From Streptomyces sp. LUP30 (GTDB lineage Bacteria > Actinomycetota > Actinomycetes > Streptomycetales > Streptomycetaceae), in NCBI RefSeq assembly GCF_001746365.1, contig NZ_MJAJ01000030.1, positions 1-36,806 of the forward strand: a stretch of 36,806 bases of DNA, written 5' to 3'. The notes beneath the pieces are model-generated. The model searched no databases. It saw only the letters and a list, made by a program, of their open reading frames with translations, and was not told the origin of the DNA. The position numbers and the translations under genes are program-made. Below, in pieces: positions 1 to 9,326 of this stretch. Within the stretch, counting starts at the first letter, position 1. Every line of letters starts with the position of its first letter.

Positions 1-1117
1 GGGCGGGTGCCACCGGTACCGGCGGCACCCGCCCGGCCCGCCACGCCGCGAGGCCGGTCGTCGCGCCGATGAACAGCACCGCCCCCGCCGGCACCGCGAG
101 CAGCGCCACGGCGGTTCCGGGCAGCCCCTGCCACACGCCGACGGCGTCGCCGAAGCGCCCCGGGATCCGGCTGCCCAGCGCCTGGGTGAGCGCCGCCGCG
201 GCCACGGCTCCCAGCAGCGCGTACGCGATGTGCTGCACCAGGAAGACGCGGACCACCTGGCCCGGCGTGAACCCGATCGCCTTGAGGACGGAGATGTCCC
301 GCAGATGGCCGCGGATGCGGGTGGCGATCGCCCCGTGCACGGCGAGCCCCGCGGCGACCAGCGCGCCGAGCCCGAACAGCGCCAGTACCTGGCCGAGGAG
401 GCGGTTGTCGCCCTGCGCCTCGGCCCGCGCCTGCCGCCAGGTCGAGACCTCGCTGACGGCGCCGGAGCCGAGCACGGTGACCGCGCGCTGGACGATGTAG
501 TCCGTGTCGCCGGGATCCGACAGGCGCAGTCCGATCACCTCGCCCCCCGGGTCGGGCACGGCGGACGGCAACGCCCACACCAGCCCGGGCTGCTCACCCG
601 GCCGGTAACGCGGCTCGGCGCTGTCGGCGACGCCGAGGACGGTCAGCCTGCGCGCGGTGCCGGGCAGGGTGAGGGTGTCGCCGGGTTCGGCGAGCAGCGC
701 GCGGGCGAGGCGGCTCTCCAGGACCACGCCGTCGGGGCTGGCCGGGTCCAGCCAGGCGCCGGACGTCAGGAGCGGCCGGCCCACGGAGGGCCGCGCCGGT
801 GTGCCGCGCAGTTCGACGGAGGCGCGCGCGCCGCGCGAGACGACGGTCGCGGAAGCGGTGGGGTAGGGGCCGGCCACCGACTCGACGCCGTCCAGCCCGG
901 CCAGCTTTCCCACCCGCGCGGACGGGCCGGTGTGCAGATACACGTGCGCGCCGTGCGCCTGTGCGAACACCCGCTGCCAGGGGTTGGTGGCGTACCCGAA
1001 CAGCGCCGTGGCCAGCAGCAGCGACACGACGATGCCGGCGGTGGCGAGGACGAGGAACAGCGCCTCGCCACGGTGGGTGCGCAGATCGGAGTGCGCCCAG
1101 CGCAGAACGGCTCGCAC
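1..1117 (-). CDS. FtsX-like ABC transporter permease (3' end cut by window)
   Basis: Membrane component of an ABC system of the MacB/FtsX type. The visible 372 residues begin with a short cytoplasmic stretch (VRAVLRWAHSDLRTHRGEA) and a first membrane helix (FLVLATAGIVVSLLLATALFG). An extracellular domain of about 200 residues follows, then an FtsX-type membrane block whose connecting loop reads ISVLKAIGFTPGQVVRVFLVQ. The frame is open through position 1, so the C-terminus lies outside the window. I chose the GTG at 1117 because GAGAAGAGG sits 8 bases upstream; a GTG at 1153 in the same frame lacks such a site. It lies 53 bases after the ATPase gene and should be co-transcribed with it and padR. 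The substrate cannot be told from sequence; families of this kind export peptides, lipoproteins or antibiotics. Confidence 0.85.
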   Translation of the reverse strand, partial: MRAVLRWAHSDLRTHRGEALFLVLATAGIVVSLLLATALFGYATNPWQRVFAQAHGAHVYLHTGPSARVGKLAGLDGVESVAGPYPTASATVVSRGARASVELRGTPARPSVGRPLLTSGAWLDPASPDGVVLESRLARALLAEPGDTLTLPGTARRLTVLGVADSAEPRYRPGEQPGLVWALPSAVPDPGGEVIGLRLSDPGDTDYIVQRAVTVLGSGAVSEVSTWRQARAEAQGDNRLLGQVLALFGLGALVAAGLAVHGAIATRIRGHLRDISVLKAIGFTPGQVVRVFLVQHIAYALLGAVAAAALTQALGSRIPGRFGDAVGVWQGLPGTAVALLAVPAGAVLFIGATTGLAAWRAGRVPPVPVAPA

Positions 1118-1170
1118 CGGCTCAGCCTCTTCTCTCGCGCCACGCGGCGGCACGGTCGTCCACCCGCATG

Positions 1171-1920
1171 TCAGTCCCTGAGCTCCAGCACGCCGGACGT
1201 TCCCGCCCCGCGCGCAGGCGCGCCGTCCAGTTCCGCGTCGTCGGCGATCCGTCCGTCGAAGAAGCTGATCACCCGGTCGGCGGCGCTGGCCAGCCGGGCG
1301 TCGTGCGTGACCAGGACGATCGTCTGGCCGCGCCCGTGGAACCGGGTCAGCAGCCGCGTCACCTCGCGGGTGCCCTTGCTGTCCAGACTGCCCGCGGGCT
1401 CGTCCGCCAGCAGCAGCGGCGGATGGTTGACCAGGGCCCGGGCCAGCGCGACCCGTTGCTGCTCACCGCCGGACAGCTCGCCGGGCATGCTCCGTTCCTT
1501 GCCCGTCAGCCCGAGCTCGGCCAGCAGTTCCTCCCGTTCGGCCCGCGCGCGCCGGGGGGAGACCCCGGCGAGCAGGGCCGGGAGCTCCACATTGTCGGCG
1601 ACCGACAGGTTGGACACCAGATTGAAGAACTGGAAGACGATGCCGATGCGTTTCCTGCGCTCGACCGCCCAGCGCGCCTCGGTGTAGTCGTCGGTGCACT
1701 CGCCGTCCAGCCAGAGGCTGCCGCTGTCCGGCCGTTGCAGACCGCCCAGCAGGTGCAGCAGCGTCGACTTCCCGGCGCCGGACGGACCGGTGATCGCCAC
1801 GAATTCGCCCCGCCGCACGCGCAGGTCGACCCCGCGCACGGCATGCGCCGGGGCGCCTTCGCCGTGGTGCGTCTTGACCAGTCGCTCGGCGCGCAGCACG
1901 GGAGCGGGACTGTCGCTCAC
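1171..1920 (-). CDS. ABC transporter ATP-binding protein (MacB/LolD type)
   Basis: Cytoplasmic ATPase that powers the neighbouring FtsX-like permease. It is 249 residues, normal for this family. The order of motifs is complete: Walker A GPSGAGKST, the Q-loop at FQFFNLVSNLSV, signature LSGGEQQR, Walker B LLLADEPAGSLDS and the switch His in VLVTHD. The start is taken as the GTG at 1920, whose GTGA overlaps the padR stop by 4 bases, indicating translational coupling. A longer in-frame start at 1947 would lie inside padR. The padR-ATPase-permease order is a common arrangement for drug or peptide exporters controlled by a PadR repressor, but the actual substrate is unknown. Confidence 0.92.
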   Translation of the reverse strand: MSDSPAPVLRAERLVKTHHGEGAPAHAVRGVDLRVRRGEFVAITGPSGAGKSTLLHLLGGLQRPDSGSLWLDGECTDDYTEARWAVERRKRIGIVFQFFNLVSNLSVADNVELPALLAGVSPRRARAEREELLAELGLTGKERSMPGELSGGEQQRVALARALVNHPPLLLADEPAGSLDSKGTREVTRLLTRFHGRGQTIVLVTHDARLASAADRVISFFDGRIADDAELDGAPARGAGTSGVLELRD

Positions 1921-2432
1921 TGCGGCTCCTCCAGCTCTTCCTGGCACCGTTCCAGCCAGTCGAGGTCGGCCTGCAGGTGCAGCATCGCGCCCTCGATCAG
2001 GAGGTGCGCGACGCGGTTGTCGCGGTTCTCGGCGGCGGCCAGTTTCGACAGGTTGCGCATGGTGGTGAGGTACTGGCGCCGTTGCCTGTTGATGAGGGCG
2101 ATCTGGTCGGCGAGACCGGTCTGCGGAGCGAGGGCCAGCTTCATGAAGAACTCGTCCCGCACCCGGGGTTCGTCCGCCGTCTCCTCGTACCAGGCGCGCA
2201 GTTCGTCCCGCCCGGCGTCGGTGAGGCGGTAGATCTTCTTGTTGGGCCGGCTCGACTGTTCGACCTCTTCGCCCTCGATCAGTCCCGTCTTCTCGAGACG
2301 GCCGAGGGTCACATAGATCTGGCCGACGTTCGGCTGAGGGTACGCGGACCCCAGCAGTTGCTCAAGGTCCTGCTTGAGCTCGTAACCGTGGGCCGGGCCG
2401 CGCGCGAGGAGGGCCAGGAGGGGCAGGCGCAC
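1917..2432 (-). CDS. PadR-family transcriptional regulator
   Basis: DNA-binding repressor-type protein of 171 residues. The N-terminal winged helix-turn-helix has the family hallmarks: LLARGPAHGYELKQDLEQ, then VGQIYVTLGRLEKTGLIEGE, and a wing at KIYRLTDAGRDEL. The C-terminal half (about residues 85-171) is a helical dimerisation region of the Vir_act_alpha_C type. The start is GTG 2432, with AGGAGG 9 bases upstream. It heads the operon with the ABC ATPase and permease and diverges from a solute-binding protein gene. The 15-base palindrome at 2483-2497 in the divergent region is the obvious candidate operator for autoregulation and possibly for control of the sugar genes. The ligand is unknown. 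Confidence 0.93.
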   Translation of the reverse strand: MRLPLLALLARGPAHGYELKQDLEQLLGSAYPQPNVGQIYVTLGRLEKTGLIEGEEVEQSSRPNKKIYRLTDAGRDELRAWYEETADEPRVRDEFFMKLALAPQTGLADQIALINRQRRQYLTTMRNLSKLAAAENRDNRVAHLLIEGAMLHLQADLDWLERCQEELEEPQ

Positions 2433-2471
2433 TCGTGCTGTCCTCCTAGTCCGCGAATGTGCTCCAGGCCC

Positions 2472-2500
2472 TAGTATCGCCCATACCTAACAGGTATACA
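2472..2500. promoter_or_regulatory. Divergent promoter region with palindromic operator ATACCT-AAC-AGGTAT
   Basis: Positions 2483-2497 read ATACCTAACAGGTAT, a perfect inverted repeat with 6-base arms and a 3-base spacer. On the minus strand a -10-like GATACT (2478-2473) sits just beyond it toward padR. On the plus strand a -10-like TATACA (2495-2500) overlaps it toward the binding-protein gene. No good -35 hexamer is visible for either direction. A protein bound here would block both promoters. The core TACCTAACA recurs at 3883-3891 (reverse strand) and 3996-4004. Binding by the adjacent PadR protein is inference. Confidence 0.6.
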
Positions 2501-2553
2501 TGGCCCCTGACGGAGGGTGAGGGCGCCCGGCGCCGGTGTACAGGGAGGAACCT

Positions 2554-3825
2554 ATGCGGTGGATACACGCCGCCGGTAGGGGCCTCCTCGTGCTGGTGGT
2601 GGTCCTGACCGGTTATGTCGCCTCCGGCGCGCACGCCGACGACGGCACGTCGGGCGACCGCGGCCCGCTCACCCTGGCCACCGCCGGAGACCTCACCGGC
2701 TACCTCGGCCCCCTCCTCGAGGGATGGAACCGCACCCATCCCGGCGAGGAGGTCACCCTCGTGGAGCTGCCGGACTCCGCGGACGAGACCCACGCGCAGA
2801 TGGCCACGGACCTGCGCGACGGCGACCGCAGCCGGTTCGACGTCCTCAACATCGACGTCAGCTGGACCTCGGAGTTCGCGGCGGCGGGCTGGATCCGCCC
2901 GCTCCCGCGGGACCGCTTCCCGCTGAAGGCGTTCCTGCGGCCGGTCGTCGACACCGCGACCTACGACGGACGGCTCTACGCCGTCCCGTACGTGACCAAC
3001 GCCGGCCTGCTCCTCTACCGCAAGGACGTCCTCGCCGCGGAGGGCGTCCCGCCGCCGCGCACCTGGGCCGAGCTGGAGCGCGACGCGAAGACCATCGCCC
3101 CGAGACACGGGCTCGACGGCTACGCGGGCCAGTTCCTGCCCTACGAGGGCCTCACCGTCAACGCGGCCGAGGCCGTCTACTCGGCGGGCGGCTCGATCCT
3201 CGGCGACGAGGGCGCCCGGGTCACCGTGAACTCGGCGGCCGCCCGCGAAGGCATCGGCTTCCTCGCCCGTGGTGTGCGCGAGGGCTGGATACCGAGGCAG
3301 GCGCTCACCTACAAGGAGGAGGAGTCCAAGCAGGCCTTCCGTGACGGACGTCTGCTCTTCCTCCGCAACTGGCCCTACGCCTACGCCGTCGCGTCGGCCC
3401 CGGGCTCCCCGGTCGCCGGGAAGATCGGCGCCGTGCCGCTGCCCGGGCCGGCCGGGCCGGGCCGGAGCGTCCTCGGGGGCTCCGACCTGGCCGTCAGCAC
3501 CCATGCGCGCCACCCCGACTCGGCCGCCCGGCTGATCGCCTATCTGACCAGCGAGCCCGTCCAGCGCCAGGTCCTGGTGCGCGGCGCGCTGCCGCCCGTG
3601 CGCGCCGCGCTGTACGACGACCCCGCGCTGGTGGGGGAGTTCCCGTATCTGCCGACCCTGCGCGAGAGCGTGCTCCGGGCCGCGCCGCGCCCCAAGAGCC
3701 CGCGGTACGACCAGGTCAGCCTGGTCGTGCAGGCGGTCGTGCGCGACGCGATGACCGGGCACGAGACGCCCGAGGACGCGGTGCGGCGGCTCGCGCGGGA
3801 GCTCGCGGCGGTCTCGGACCGCTAG
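2554..3825 (+). CDS. Extracellular solute-binding protein, family 1 (sugar-type), no lipobox
   Basis: Probable carbohydrate-binding protein of an ABC importer, 423 residues. An N-terminal hydrophobic signal segment (LLVLVVVLTGYVASGAHA) is followed by a type 1 binding-protein fold: LTLATAGDLTGYLGPLLEGW, DVLNIDVSWTSEFAAAGW, YAVPYVTNAGLLLYRKDVL and a C-terminal DLAVSTHARHPDSAARLIAYL. There is no lipobox cysteine near the signal peptide, unlike most actinobacterial sugar-binding proteins, so signal peptidase I cleavage near AHA|DD and release or a retained anchor are both possible. The start is ATG 2554, preceded by GGGAGGA at good spacing; an in-frame GTG at 2536 lies before that site. No permease follows directly; the nearest are 4.5 kb downstream beside a second binding protein. 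The ligand is not predictable beyond being probably a sugar. Confidence 0.85.
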   Translation: MRWIHAAGRGLLVLVVVLTGYVASGAHADDGTSGDRGPLTLATAGDLTGYLGPLLEGWNRTHPGEEVTLVELPDSADETHAQMATDLRDGDRSRFDVLNIDVSWTSEFAAAGWIRPLPRDRFPLKAFLRPVVDTATYDGRLYAVPYVTNAGLLLYRKDVLAAEGVPPPRTWAELERDAKTIAPRHGLDGYAGQFLPYEGLTVNAAEAVYSAGGSILGDEGARVTVNSAAAREGIGFLARGVREGWIPRQALTYKEEESKQAFRDGRLLFLRNWPYAYAVASAPGSPVAGKIGAVPLPGPAGPGRSVLGGSDLAVSTHARHPDSAARLIAYLTSEPVQRQVLVRGALPPVRAALYDDPALVGEFPYLPTLRESVLRAAPRPKSPRYDQVSLVVQAVVRDAMTGHETPEDAVRRLARELAAVSDR

Positions 3826-3876
3826 CGCGGCACGGCGGAGCCGGGCCGGGGGCCGGGTGCGGCACCGCCCCTTCTA

Positions 3877-3893
3877 GTTACATGTTAGGTAAC
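3877..3893. promoter_or_regulatory. Inverted repeat GTTAC-N7-GTAAC containing the shared TACCTAACATG motif
   Basis: The sequence GTTACATGTTAGGTAAC is a palindrome of 5-base arms around 7 bases. Its reverse complement contains TACCTAACATG, identical over 11 bases to 3996-4006 and over the first 9 bases (TACCTAACA) to the operator between padR and the binding-protein gene. It lies about 180 bases before the glucosidase start. This is a likely upstream binding site for the same regulator; which regulator is inference. Confidence 0.5.
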
Positions 3894-3974
3894 GCCCAGG
3901 CCTCACTGTGCCTGAGGATGCCCGGATAAGTCCAGGTATATCTTCCCAACTGCCCAGTAGCTTACGTCTTCTCA

Positions 3975-4006
3975 TTGACACCCTCGCGACACCTCTACCT
4001 AACATG
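3975..4006 (+). promoter_or_regulatory. Probable promoter of the glucosidase/ABC operon with overlapping operator
   Basis: A consensus -35 TTGACA lies at 3975-3980. The -10 position is occupied by TACCTA (3996-4001, 15-base spacer) or TAACAT (4000-4005, 19-base spacer), neither ideally spaced. The repeated motif TACCTAACATG (3996-4006) covers exactly this -10 region, so a bound regulator would exclude RNA polymerase. The run ATGCATGCAT at 4004-4013 extends it as a second small palindrome. The transcription start would be near 4012, giving a leader of about 60 bases. Confidence 0.5.
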
Positions 4007-4016
4007 CATGCATAAC

Positions 4017-4052
4017 CGCAGGGCTTGCCGCGGGGCTTACCGCAGGGCTTTC
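4017..4052 (+). repeat. Three tandem 12-base repeats in the leader of the glucosidase gene
   Basis: Units are CGCAGGGCTTGC (4017-4028), CGCGGGGCTTAC (4029-4040) and CGCAGGGCTTTC (4041-4052). The phasing is exact, with only the fourth base and the last two bases varying. They end 19 bases before the TTG start, downstream of the predicted promoter, so they would lie in the 5' untranslated RNA or form a downstream operator. Direct repeats of CTTGC type are known near MalR/Reg1-regulated amylase genes in Streptomyces, but matching these to that regulator is only a suggestion. Confidence 0.6.
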
Positions 4053-4071
4053 ACAGAGACGGGGCAATGGG

Positions 4072-5694
<1,623 letters not shown>

Positions 5695-5755
5695 CCGGCC
5701 TTCCCGTACGGCCCGATCGACCGTCATTTCCCCATCCCCCGAAGGGACATCAACG

Positions 5756-7084
5756 ATGATGCGACGACGTACCACCCTGCTCACCGGCTGCACCGCCCTG
5801 GTCCTGGCGCTCGGCGCCACCGCCTGCGGAGGCGGCGACCCGGTCGCGGCCGGCGGCGGCGACCAGGCGCTCAGCGGCCAGACCGTCACCGTGGCCGGCG
5901 TCTGGTCCGGCAGCGAGCAGAAGAACTTCCAGAAGGTGCTGGACGCGTTCGGCGACAAGACCGGCGCCAAGACGCAGTTCGTGTCCACCGGGGACAACGT
6001 CTCCACCGTCGTCGGCAGCAAGATCGAGGGCGGCAACGCCCCCGACGTGGTGATGGTCCCCCAGGTCGGCGTGTTGCAACAGTTCGCCAGGAGCGGCTGG
6101 CTCAAGCCGCTGTCCCCGACCGTCCGCAAGGCCGTCGACGGCAACTACGCGAGCGTGTGGAAGAACTACGGCAGCGTCGACGGCAGCCTCTACGGCCTCT
6201 ACTTCAAGGCCGCCCACAAATCGACCGTCTGGTACAGCCCGGACGCCCTCACCCAGGCCGGCGTCAAGCCACCGACCACCTACGACGCCCTGCTGAAGGC
6301 CGGGCACACCGTCTCCGACTCCGGTCTCGCCGCCTTCTCCGTGGCCGGGCAGGACGGCTGGACGCTCACCGACTGGTTCGAGAACGTCTACCTCTCCCAG
6401 GCCGGACCAGAGAAGTACGACGCCCTCGCCGCCCACAAGCTGCCGTGGACCGACGCGTCGGTGGTCCGGGCGCTCGGCACGCTCGGCGAGCTCTTCAAGG
6501 ACAAGCAGCTGATAGCCGGCGGCCGGAAGGGGGCGCTCAACACGGACTTCCCGGGCTCGGTGGAGAAGGTGTTCGGGCCGAAGCCCGAGGCGGGGATGGT
6601 CTACGAGGGCGACTTCGTCGCCGGGGTCGCCAAGGACCAGTTCGGCAGGGCCATCGGCCAGGACGCGAACTTCTTCCCCTTCCCCGCGGTCGACGGCGGC
6701 AAGGCCCCGGTGGTCAGCGGCGGCGACGCGGCCGTCGTCCTCAAGGACGGCAAGAACACCAAGGCCGGCATGGCGCTCCTGGAGTACCTGGCGACCCCCG
6801 AGGCCGCGGCCGTGTGGGCGAAGGCCGGCGGCTTCCTGTCCCCGAACAAGGCGCTCGACCTCGCCTCGTACGGCGACGACGTCACCCGGGCGACCGCCAA
6901 GTCCCTCGTGGGCGCCGGGGACTCGGTCCGCTTCGACATGTCCGACCAGGCGCCGGCGGCCTTCGGCGGCACCAAGGGCGCGGGGGAGTGGAAGCTGCTG
7001 CAGGACTTCCTGCGCGACCCGTCCGACCCGAAGGGGACCGCGGCACGGCTCGAGACCGCGGCCGCCAAGGCGTACAAGGGCTGA
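5756..7084 (+). CDS. aglE: Sugar ABC transporter substrate-binding lipoprotein (AglE-like)
   Basis: Captures an alpha-glucoside outside the cell and delivers it to the two permeases encoded next. It has 442 residues. The N-terminus MMRRRTTLLTGCTALVLALG is followed by a lipobox ending ATAC, giving lipidation at Cys24. The mature part is family 1 binding protein: VTVAGVWSGSEQKNFQKVLDAF, GGNAPDVVMVPQVGVLQQFA, GLYFKAAHKSTVWYSPDAL and a C-terminal GDAAVVLKDGKNTKAGMALLEYL. The start ATG 5756 has GAAGGGA upstream. It lies 61 bases after the glucosidase stop and 5 bases before the first permease, so it belongs to the same operon. The symbol follows the Streptomyces aglEFG naming by analogy. Confidence 0.88.
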   Translation: MMRRRTTLLTGCTALVLALGATACGGGDPVAAGGGDQALSGQTVTVAGVWSGSEQKNFQKVLDAFGDKTGAKTQFVSTGDNVSTVVGSKIEGGNAPDVVMVPQVGVLQQFARSGWLKPLSPTVRKAVDGNYASVWKNYGSVDGSLYGLYFKAAHKSTVWYSPDALTQAGVKPPTTYDALLKAGHTVSDSGLAAFSVAGQDGWTLTDWFENVYLSQAGPEKYDALAAHKLPWTDASVVRALGTLGELFKDKQLIAGGRKGALNTDFPGSVEKVFGPKPEAGMVYEGDFVAGVAKDQFGRAIGQDANFFPFPAVDGGKAPVVSGGDAAVVLKDGKNTKAGMALLEYLATPEAAAVWAKAGGFLSPNKALDLASYGDDVTRATAKSLVGAGDSVRFDMSDQAPAAFGGTKGAGEWKLLQDFLRDPSDPKGTAARLETAAAKAYKG

Positions 7085-7089
7085 CGGCC

Positions 7090-8445
7090 ATGACCGCGAC
7101 CCTGCTGAAAGAGGCGAGCCCACCTCCCGTCGCCGCCGCCCGCCCCGGACGCCCCAGGCGGCGGGGCCGGATCATCGCCCTGCTGTTCGCGTTCCCGGCA
7201 CTGCTCCTGCTCGGCGCGCTCGTCGTCTACCCCGTGCTGTTCTCCATCGGCCGCAGCTTCTTCGACGCGTCCGGCACCCGCTTCGTGGGCGGCGACAACT
7301 ACACCGAGATGTTCCACGACCCGGCCACCCTCAAGGCCGTGCGCAACACGGCCGTCTGGGTCGTCGTGGCGCCGGCCCTGCTCACCGGTCTCGGCCTGGT
7401 CCTCGCCGTCCTGGTGGAGAAGGTCCGCTGGGCGACGGCGTTCAAACTGCTGCTGTTCATGCCGATGGCGGTGTCCTTCCTCGCGGCGGGCATCATCTTC
7501 CGGCTGGCGTACGACGAGGACCCGGACAAGGGCGTCCTGAACGCCGCCGTCGTCTCGGTCCACGACGCCTTCCAGGGCACGTCGCCCTACCCCGAGGGCC
7601 GCGCCCGCGAGGGCGGGACCCTGACCGGGGACGCGGACGGCTCCTACCGGACGCGCGCGAGCGCGGCGCCGGGGGACTCGGTGGCCCTCCCCCTGGTCGG
7701 CGTCCCGCCGAAGGACCTGCCCGCGGACGCCCGGGCCGCCCATCCGGCCGCCGCCCGCAGGGCCGCGCCCGGCGAGCTGCGCGGCGTCGTCTACCTGGAC
7801 TTCACCCCCGGCGGAGGAGGAGAGCAGGGCAGGGTCGACCCGCGCGAGAGCGGGCTGCCGCGGACGAAGGTCGAGGCGGTGCGCGACGGCCGGACGGTGG
7901 CGAGCACCACGACGGCCGCGGACGGCTCGTTCTCCTTCTCCGGGCTGACCGCGGGCCCGTACACGCTGAAGCTGCCCGCGTCGAACTTCGCCCAGCCCTA
8001 CGACGGCGTCTCCTGGCTCGGTCCCGCGCTCGTCACCCCGGCGATCATCGGGGCGTACCTGTGGATCTGGACCGGCTTCGCGATGGTGCTCATCGGCGCG
8101 GGGCTCGCGGCACTGCCCCGCGACGCGCTCGAAGCGGCGCGCATGGACGGGGCGAACGAGTGGCAGATCTTCTGGCGGATCACCGTCCCCCTGCTGGCGC
8201 CCGTCCTGACCGTGGTCTTCGTGACGCTGGTGATCAACGTGCTGAAGGTGTTCGACCTCGTCTACATCATCGCCCCGGGCCCGGTGCAGGAGGACGCGAC
8301 CGTCCTCGCCACGCAGATGTGGCTGGTGTCGTTCGGCGGCGGCAACAACCAGGGACTGGGCAGCGCCCTCGGCGTCCTGCTGCTGCTCCTGGTGGTCCCG
8401 GCCATGGTCTTCAACGTCCGTCGTTTCCGAAGGAGCCAGCGATGA
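7090..8445 (+). CDS. aglF: Sugar ABC transporter permease with large extracellular insertion (MalF/AglF type)
   Basis: Inner-membrane channel subunit of the alpha-glucoside importer, 451 residues, about 150 longer than usual. Helices lie near residues 28-52, 86-110 and 117-140. They are followed by an insertion of about 140 residues (160-300) and further helices from about 312. The EAA loop that contacts the ATPase is EAARMDGANEWQIFWRITVP (about 349-368). The insertion sits between helices 3 and 4 on the outer side. Its second half, residues 231-300, looks like an Ig-like CnaB or carboxypeptidase-regulatory domain: GVVYLDFTPGG, then GLPRTKVEAVRDG and TAADGSFSFSGLTAGPYTLK. E. coli MalF also carries an unrelated periplasmic P2 loop. 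The gene starts 5 bases after the lipoprotein gene and overlaps the next permease by 4 bases. Confidence 0.9.
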   Translation: MTATLLKEASPPPVAAARPGRPRRRGRIIALLFAFPALLLLGALVVYPVLFSIGRSFFDASGTRFVGGDNYTEMFHDPATLKAVRNTAVWVVVAPALLTGLGLVLAVLVEKVRWATAFKLLLFMPMAVSFLAAGIIFRLAYDEDPDKGVLNAAVVSVHDAFQGTSPYPEGRAREGGTLTGDADGSYRTRASAAPGDSVALPLVGVPPKDLPADARAAHPAAARRAAPGELRGVVYLDFTPGGGGEQGRVDPRESGLPRTKVEAVRDGRTVASTTTAADGSFSFSGLTAGPYTLKLPASNFAQPYDGVSWLGPALVTPAIIGAYLWIWTGFAMVLIGAGLAALPRDALEAARMDGANEWQIFWRITVPLLAPVLTVVFVTLVINVLKVFDLVYIIAPGPVQEDATVLATQMWLVSFGGGNNQGLGSALGVLLLLLVVPAMVFNVRRFRRSQR

Positions 8446-9281
8446 ACGCGGTACGGCGCGGTCTGGGCAACGGTGTCGTGCAGGTCCTGCTCGTGCTGGT
8501 GGGCCTGATCTGGGTGACGCCGCTGGCGGGGCTGTTCCTGTCCTCGCTGCGGTCCGCCCAGGACACCGCGAAGGGCGGCTGGTGGACGGTGTTCGCCGCC
8601 CCCGGGCAGCTGTCCTTCGACAACTACTCGGCGCTGCTGGCGAACTCGGGCATGACCCAGGCCTTCTGGAACACGGTGCTGATCTCGGTGCCGACGACCG
8701 TCCTGGTCGTGGTGCTCGCTGCCCTGGCCGGATACGCGTTCGCGTGGCTGGACTTCCCGGGCCGGGACGCCGTCTTCCTCGGCGTGGTGGCGCTGCTGGT
8801 GGTGCCCGTGCAGATCGGGCTGCTGCCGGTGGCCAAACTCTTCGGACAGCTGGGCCTGTTCGGCACGATCCCCGGCGTGGTGCTGTTCCACGTGGCCTAC
8901 GGGCTGCCGTTCGCGGTGTTCCTGCTGCGCAACTACTTCGCCGAGATGCCGAAGGAGATGCTGGAGGCGGCCCGGATGGACGGCGGCAGCGAATGGCGGA
9001 TCTTCACCCGGCTGGTGTTGCCGGTGGGCCGGCCCGCCCTCGCGAGCCTCGCCATCTTCCAGTTCCTGTGGGTGTGGAACGACATGCTCGTGGCCCTGCT
9101 GTTCGCCGACAGCTCCGCACAGCCCCTGACCGTCGCCCTGCAGTCCCAGGTACGGCAGTTCGGCAGCAACATCGACGTACTGGCCCCGGGCGCGTTCCTG
9201 TCCCTGATCGTCCCGGTGGCCGTGTTCTTCGCCTTCCAACGGCACTTCGTGCAGGGGGTGATGGCGGGGTCGGTCAAGTAG
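8442..9281 (+). CDS. aglG: Sugar ABC transporter permease (MalG/AglG type)
   Basis: Second channel subunit of the alpha-glucoside importer, 279 residues, normal length, with about six membrane helices. The N-terminal helix is VVQVLLVLVGLIWVTPLAGL and the EAA loop is EAARMDGGSEWRIFTRLVLP, followed by FQFLWVWNDMLVALLF. It ends with the short C-terminal tail RHFVQGVMAGSVK typical of MalG-like proteins. Its ATG overlaps the upstream permease stop as ATGA, with AAGGAG 7 bases before. No ATP-binding gene follows; in Streptomyces the shared ATPase MsiK serves such importers. The operon ends here, with a strong hairpin 46 bases downstream. Confidence 0.93.
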   Translation: MNAVRRGLGNGVVQVLLVLVGLIWVTPLAGLFLSSLRSAQDTAKGGWWTVFAAPGQLSFDNYSALLANSGMTQAFWNTVLISVPTTVLVVVLAALAGYAFAWLDFPGRDAVFLGVVALLVVPVQIGLLPVAKLFGQLGLFGTIPGVVLFHVAYGLPFAVFLLRNYFAEMPKEMLEAARMDGGSEWRIFTRLVLPVGRPALASLAIFQFLWVWNDMLVALLFADSSAQPLTVALQSQVRQFGSNIDVLAPGAFLSLIVPVAVFFAFQRHFVQGVMAGSVK

Positions 9282-9326
9282 CCCCGCCCGACCGGGAGTT
9301 CCGCCCCAAAACGCGGGCGCCGGCGT

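Noticed and set aside
230..1687. Plus-strand open frame over the FtsX permease and ABC ATPase
   Set aside because: Antisense to two genes with complete transporter motifs; the translation is compositionally biased and unrelated to any family I know.
4017..4052. 12-base repeats in the glucosidase leader as CRISPR or RAE-related
   Set aside because: Repeats are contiguous and lack spacers. Resemblance of GGGGCTT to part of the RAE is only a short GC-rich match without the inverted second half.
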